Shown here piece after piece: positions 3,701 to 5,010 of a DNA stretch of 5,010 nucleotides. Location of the stretch: assembly GCA_002397275.1 (NCBI GenBank), contig DHAA01000147.1, positions 1-5,010 on the forward strand, given 5' to 3'. The translations under genes were made by a program, and so were the position numbers. How positions within the stretch are numbered: the first letter of the stretch is position 1; each line of letters starts with the position of its first letter. The notes beneath the pieces are model-generated. The model was not told the origin of the DNA and searched no databases. It was given only the letters and a program-made list of their open reading frames with translations. This DNA is from Thermacetogenium sp. UBA4966 (GTDB lineage: Bacteria > Bacillota > DSM-12270 > Thermacetogeniales > Thermacetogeniaceae).

Positions 3701-5010
3701 AGTACCAGCTATGTTATTTCTATGGCAGCGCCCGCGGGAACTTCTGCAATTACTCTGACTCCTATAGGGGTAAAAGACAGCACCATCATCACCCTGGGGG
3801 AGCAAACAGTCAACAGCGGTGGAAGCTTGACAGTGACCGGGCTGATGTCCGGCATCAATACCATTGAGTTGACGGCATACAGTCCTATCGATGAAAGCCA
3901 GGTGGTCTATGAGCTCAGGCTGACTGTCGGCGCCGGCTCAGGGGAACTGGATCCCCACAACCTCTCAGACGGCATCTACATCCTTCCTGTAGGACTGTGG
4001 CACGCGTCAAGCAATCAGCCATCCATGGGCAACGGGGCACTTTACAGTACGGCGAAGCTCGTGGTGGACGACGGGCAGGGCACTCTGCATCTGATGTACA
4101 AAGCCCTGTCATTTTCCGGCCAGGTCGGCTATTTAGCCCAGCTTGACCTGCTGGACAATATCGTGTTCAACGACAACAACTATCCGGAAGACTACGATCT
4201 GATCCCGGTTACTGTACTGACTACTTATGATGTGGTGGATCAGTTCAATGGTCCCGATAGTACCGATCCTAACTGCAGGAACAAGCCCTATCCCAAGGAC
4301 CTGTCCCTACCGATTACCTTGGGCCAGGAATACACCTGGGTCCATGTCTACGTGCCGGTCATGGGCAGCATGGGCTTTGGGGATCAAGTGGCCAGAATCA
4401 AGCTGGATTGGAGCAATTTAGTTGCAGCAGGACCGGATGATGTTGAGATCACAGCCTTTGCTCCCATCGAAATCGCTGCCGGAGCCGCCGGTTCAGCAAT
4501 CTATGCCGATGCCGCGGCAGTGATCGCCGTTTTGCCGGCCGCCGTAACCATTGCCGGGACAAGCGACACCGCTCCCGTAACCGGCTGGACAGACACGGAC
4601 GGCTATAACCCGAACGTTGCCGGCAGCTACACCTTCACCGCCACCTTGGGAGAGATCCCCGCGGGCTACAGGCTCGGCGAAGGCGTGACCGCCACCGCGG
4701 AAGTAGTAGTGACAGCGGGAAGCGCGCCCGTTGTGGATAAAACCGCGCTTCAAGCCGCCATCAGCAGAGCAGAGGCCGAGCTTACAAAGAGCATCTACAC
4801 AGACGCTTCATACAACGCCCTGAAAACGGCGGCGGATGCCGCGAAAGCAGTCAATGAAAACGAAACGGCGACACAGGCGGAGGTGGGCAGCGCCACAGCA
4901 GCGCTGAACAGCGCCATATCCAGGCTGCAGGTCGACCAACCCAAGCCGGTGGACAAGAGCGCCCTCACAGCGAAGCTCGCGGAAGCCAAAGCCTGCCGGG
5001 CGCAGAAAGA
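653..5010 (+). CDS. Giant secreted NEAT/leucine-rich-repeat surface protein (3' partial)
   Basis: The frame is open from GTG 653 to the window end: 1,452 codons, no stop. Seen domain order: Sec signal peptide (1-36), NEAT (about 70-219), Ig-like (227-320), divergent NEAT (327-450), LRR with N-cap (455-990), cadherin-like sandwich (997-1092), NEAT (1107-1256), Ig-like (1262-1354), FIVAR (1362-1426) and the start of another FIVAR. Known: NEAT domains bind haem or haemoproteins on Firmicute surfaces, and Bacillus IlsA and Hal combine NEAT with LRR. Inferred: an exported surface receptor, perhaps for haem or haemoprotein capture, with LRRs providing a protein-binding face. NEAT 1 and 3 lack the YxxxY ligand motif, so haem binding is unproven and an adhesin role is possible. 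There is no visible operon partner. The anchor must lie downstream of the window. The GTG start is supported by the RBS and the adjacent upstream stop. Confidence 0.95.
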   Translation, partial: MLKGRYIREGKRVISIFLAMAMLLSFVAGSPTIALADELGAGVQTVDKPPLSSIIEITGGGEEPGTIKEGEYTLPVSLWHASSNQPSMGNAALEQTAKLTVEDGQGTLQMTFKPLTFMDMTGYLSQLDLLSNIEFNENNYPVSYDLIPATVISTYDVVDQYNGPDSSDPSCKNKPYPKDLTVPVALGQEYTWIHVYVPVMGSMGFGDQVARIKLDWSNLVAAEPAEDIEITGFEAITIEAGAAGSATYADAAAVIAALPGNVTARTAEGTVTVPVTGWTDTDSYNPNVAGSYTFTAALGDIPAGYTLGEGVSATADVVIAEKTSTLADGKYMVKVTALNEDDDGNSSMAAMLAEDAVVKVDKGQATAIIRFVRGDLDGTVRNGNNVLPPVTTEVNSESVEGKRLSQSSYDYTSTYEITINDISGLTKVTASIRGAGDRTFCLKFENPTAFSQGPVEIPDQNLHNAICSLLGEDPEQQYVIQKEDMEWLRGYLNLVNKGIRDLTGLRHAVNVTWLNLNNNGLGNLVSLEAIIGEIARLPNLEQLSLSNNGLTTLPAIPGMAKLKVLNLSDNALTSLSTIGDMPNLEEINLQTNQLTDLPAFSALPALSTFNGSANKFARVPESLFNLASLVTLDLSGNEITEIGSGISALANLETLALNNNQVQTLPDSFSRLAKLKALSFWNNQLTTLPADLSGLTGVTSVGLGSNNLEELPEGVFTLPNVESLSATNNNLREVDSRIGDLTKLKTIDFDGNQIQTLPDSINNLTALTALKIKDTQLTTLPADLSGLVGVKAVDLGSNKLEELPEGLFTLPNVESLSATDNSIREVGSGIGNLTTLKTIDFTNNQIQTLPDSIGALTALEKLELKMNSLETLPASMGNLAALRQIAVDSNKITALPADLDLSSMTALKAIMLPGNRLRELPESLKTASQVTTVYLTNNFIGTIPEGYFDGMTSLMTLNLGGNFLDFSEGSTARSEVQKLRNRTPKVTVNGDTAQGKLATLQSMETDIGNLELKNSGSTSYVISMAAPAGTSAITLTPIGVKDSTIITLGEQTVNSGGSLTVTGLMSGINTIELTAYSPIDESQVVYELRLTVGAGSGELDPHNLSDGIYILPVGLWHASSNQPSMGNGALYSTAKLVVDDGQGTLHLMYKALSFSGQVGYLAQLDLLDNIVFNDNNYPEDYDLIPVTVLTTYDVVDQFNGPDSTDPNCRNKPYPKDLSLPITLGQEYTWVHVYVPVMGSMGFGDQVARIKLDWSNLVAAGPDDVEITAFAPIEIAAGAAGSAIYADAAAVIAVLPAAVTIAGTSDTAPVTGWTDTDGYNPNVAGSYTFTATLGEIPAGYRLGEGVTATAEVVVTAGSAPVVDKTALQAAISRAEAELTKSIYTDASYNALKTAADAAKAVNENETATQAEVGSATAALNSAISRLQVDQPKPVDKSALTAKLAEAKACRAQK
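860..1309 (+). other. NEAT domain 1 (residues ~70-219)
   Basis: It opens with the family pattern Gly-Glu-Tyr-Thr, a strand ending in LWHASSNQPSMGN (residues 78-90), and then an AKLTVEDGQGTL strand. S87-M88 sits where NEAT domains have the Ser/Met of the short helix over the haem face. The C-terminal hairpin IHVYVPVMGSMGFGDQVA (193-210) ends in RIKLDW (211-216). The usual YxxxY haem-ligand motif of that hairpin is absent; M200, M203 and F205 occupy the region. At about 150 residues it is longer than the usual 120 or so, because of an insertion around residues 130-185 that contains a lone Cys, C171. Haem binding is plausible but unproven. Confidence 0.75.
1331..1612 (+). other. Bacterial Ig-like domain 1 (residues ~227-320)
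   Basis: A beta-rich module of about 94 residues. It has the repeated motif VTVPVTGW followed by NPNVAGSYTFTAALG and GYTLGEGVSATADVVI, a pattern typical of Big_4-type or related bacterial Ig-like domains on Firmicute surface proteins. It is probably a stalk or spacer between NEAT 1 and NEAT 2. No ligand site is visible. Confidence 0.65.
1631..2002 (+). other. Divergent NEAT-like domain 2 (residues ~327-450)
   Basis: It starts with ADGKYMVKVTALNEDDDGNS, then S347-M348 in the NEAT helix position and a VVKVDKGQATAIIRF strand. It ends with TYEITINDISGLTKVTASI and TFCLKFENPTAF. The length, about 124 residues, is canonical for NEAT, unlike copies 1 and 3. The final hairpin lacks YxxxY: the region reads GAGDRTF with a nearby Cys, C441. 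It clearly differs from the other two copies, so it comes from an older duplication or separate acquisition. It may have a structural or protein-binding role rather than haem binding. Confidence 0.55.
2015..3622 (+). other. Leucine-rich repeat domain with N-cap (residues ~455-990)
   Basis: The N-terminal cap reads VEIPDQNLHNAICSLLG and then IQKEDMEWLRGYLNL, the usual start of clostridial LRR domains. About 20 repeats follow, mostly 22-23 residues with the pattern LxxLxLxxNxLxxLPxx. Clear examples are LEQLSLSNNGLTTLPA and LVTLDLSGNEITEIG. The last clear repeat ends near LNLGGNFLDF (957-966). LRR solenoids usually bind proteins on their concave face. The LP-containing repeats alternate with repeats that lack LP in a four-repeat rhythm. 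The neighbouring NEAT domains recall IlsA and Hal of Bacillus. Confidence 0.93.
2702..3253 (+). repeat. Tandem 276-nt super-repeat inside the LRR block
   Basis: Two adjacent units, 2702-2977 and 2978-3253, are each exactly 276 nt, 92 codons or four LRRs. They share about 69 of 92 residues by hand count (75%). Long identical stretches include the 32 or more bases starting at each unit and those coding FTLPNVESLSAT-like and NQIQTLPDSI segments. A weaker unit of 273 nt precedes them (2429-2701), with the same order of LP and non-LP repeats, and the pattern fades into 3254-3540. The LRR array therefore grew in four-repeat steps, not one repeat at a time. Confidence 0.9.
3641..3928 (+). other. Cadherin-like beta-sandwich domain (residues ~997-1092)
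   Basis: About 96 residues with the pattern LATLQSMETDIGNLEL, then YVISMAAPAGTSAITLTP, VNSGGSLTVTGLMSGINTIE and YELRLTV. This order (an L-x-x-L opening, a Y-strand, the 'sG...i.l..G.Nti' turn and a closing Y-strand) matches the cadherin-like beta-sandwich family (Pfam Cadherin-like) common in clostridial surface proteins. It joins the LRR solenoid to the second NEAT cassette and is probably a spacer. Confidence 0.7.
3971..4420 (+). other. NEAT domain 3 (residues ~1107-1256)
   Basis: It is the same length as NEAT 1, residue for residue, and about 76% identical. It keeps LWHASSNQPSMGN, the lone Cys (C1208, equivalent to C171) and an unchanged PVMGSMGFGDQVARIKLDW segment. Substitutions cluster in the strand after the Ser/Met helix and in the early part of the insertion. 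The strict conservation of the Met/Phe hairpin suggests that it is functional rather than a decayed YxxxY motif. Ligand unknown; haem is the family's usual one. Confidence 0.75.
4436..4714 (+). other. Bacterial Ig-like domain 2 (residues ~1262-1354)
   Basis: A close relative of Ig-like domain 1. It retains AAGSAxYADAAAVIA, PVTGWTDTD, YNPNVAGSYTFTA and the closing GEGVTATAEVVV strand, with small deletions described under the cassette repeat. It is probably a rigid spacer between NEAT 3 and the helical FIVAR modules that lead toward the cell surface. Confidence 0.65.
4736..4930 (+). other. FIVAR helical module 1 (residues ~1362-1426)
   Basis: About 65 Ala-rich, charged residues: DKTALQAAISRAEAEL, then YTDASYNALKTAADAAKAV, then ATQAEVGSATAALNSAIS and RLQ. 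The pattern 'L...i..a..l....Yt..Sy..l..al..A..v......tq..v..A...L..ai..L' is characteristic of FIVAR domains, small three-helix bundles in Gram-positive surface proteins, often found in tandem near the anchor end. Composition changes sharply here from beta-rich to helical. Confidence 0.85.
4952..5010 (+). other. Start of a second FIVAR module, cut by window end
   Basis: After a short Pro/Lys linker (QPKPVDKS), the helix-forming sequence ALTAKLAEAKACRAQK repeats the opening of FIVAR 1. It includes a Cys, C1448, in an otherwise Cys-poor protein. The window ends two bases into the next codon, so the remaining length and the anchor are unknown. Confidence 0.65.

Larger units (their letters stand above)
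3971..4714 (+). repeat. NEAT + Ig-like cassette, copy 2
   Basis: The partner of the cassette at 860-1612. It flanks the LRR block on the C-terminal side, so the LRR solenoid, NEAT 2 and the cadherin-like domain lie between two related cassettes. The Ig-like part has lost (or copy 1 has gained) one residue near its start and two in the loop before the PVTGW strand. Confidence 0.9.

Noticed and set aside
3915..4989. Minus- and plus-strand alternative frames over the second cassette and FIVAR region
   Set aside because: They are out of frame with the continuous domain-bearing + frame, and their sequences look like frame-shifted shadows.

Overview
The window holds one very large protein-coding gene on the + strand, preceded by about 650 bases of apparently non-coding DNA. 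The reading frame opens at a GTG at 653, behind a strong AGGAGG ribosome-binding site, and stays open without a stop to the last base at 5010. That gives 1,452 codons, and the 3' end lies outside the window. The Gram-positive-style ribosome-binding site and signal peptide, the mixed GC content, and the combination of NEAT, LPxx-type leucine-rich repeats, bacterial Ig-like and FIVAR domains suggest a Firmicute. A clostridial anaerobe (Peptococcaceae-like) is most likely. This taxonomic call is inference.

Layout of the protein: Sec signal peptide (1-36); NEAT domain 1 (about 70-219); Ig-like domain 1 (about 227-320); a divergent NEAT-like domain 2 (about 327-450); a leucine-rich repeat block with N-terminal cap (about 455-990, about 20 repeats); a cadherin-like beta-sandwich (about 997-1092); NEAT domain 3 (about 1107-1256); Ig-like domain 2 (about 1262-1354); a FIVAR helical module (about 1362-1426); and the start of a second FIVAR (from about 1434). 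NEAT plus LRR in one secreted protein is the plan of the Bacillus haem-acquisition proteins IlsA (B. cereus) and Hal (B. anthracis). The best reading is therefore a giant cell-surface protein for haem, haemoprotein or another ligand. The surface anchor (SLH repeats, sortase signal or other) is not visible.

The gene grew by internal duplication on two scales. The NEAT + Ig-like cassette occurs twice, 3,111 nt apart, flanking the LRR block; its NEAT part is about 76% identical at protein level with no indels. Inside the LRR block, a four-repeat unit of exactly 276 nt is duplicated in tandem, with a weaker copy before it. NEAT 1 and NEAT 3 lack the usual haem-ligating YxxxY motif and instead carry an identical Met/Phe-rich MGSMGF segment.

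The upstream region (1-652) shows no convincing gene on either strand. It contains a distal candidate promoter (292-320) that would give a leader of over 300 nt, a proximal candidate promoter (589-616), several inverted repeats (two sharing GTTAG/CTAAC arms), and a weak Fur-box-like sequence. None of these matched a riboswitch class I could recognise.
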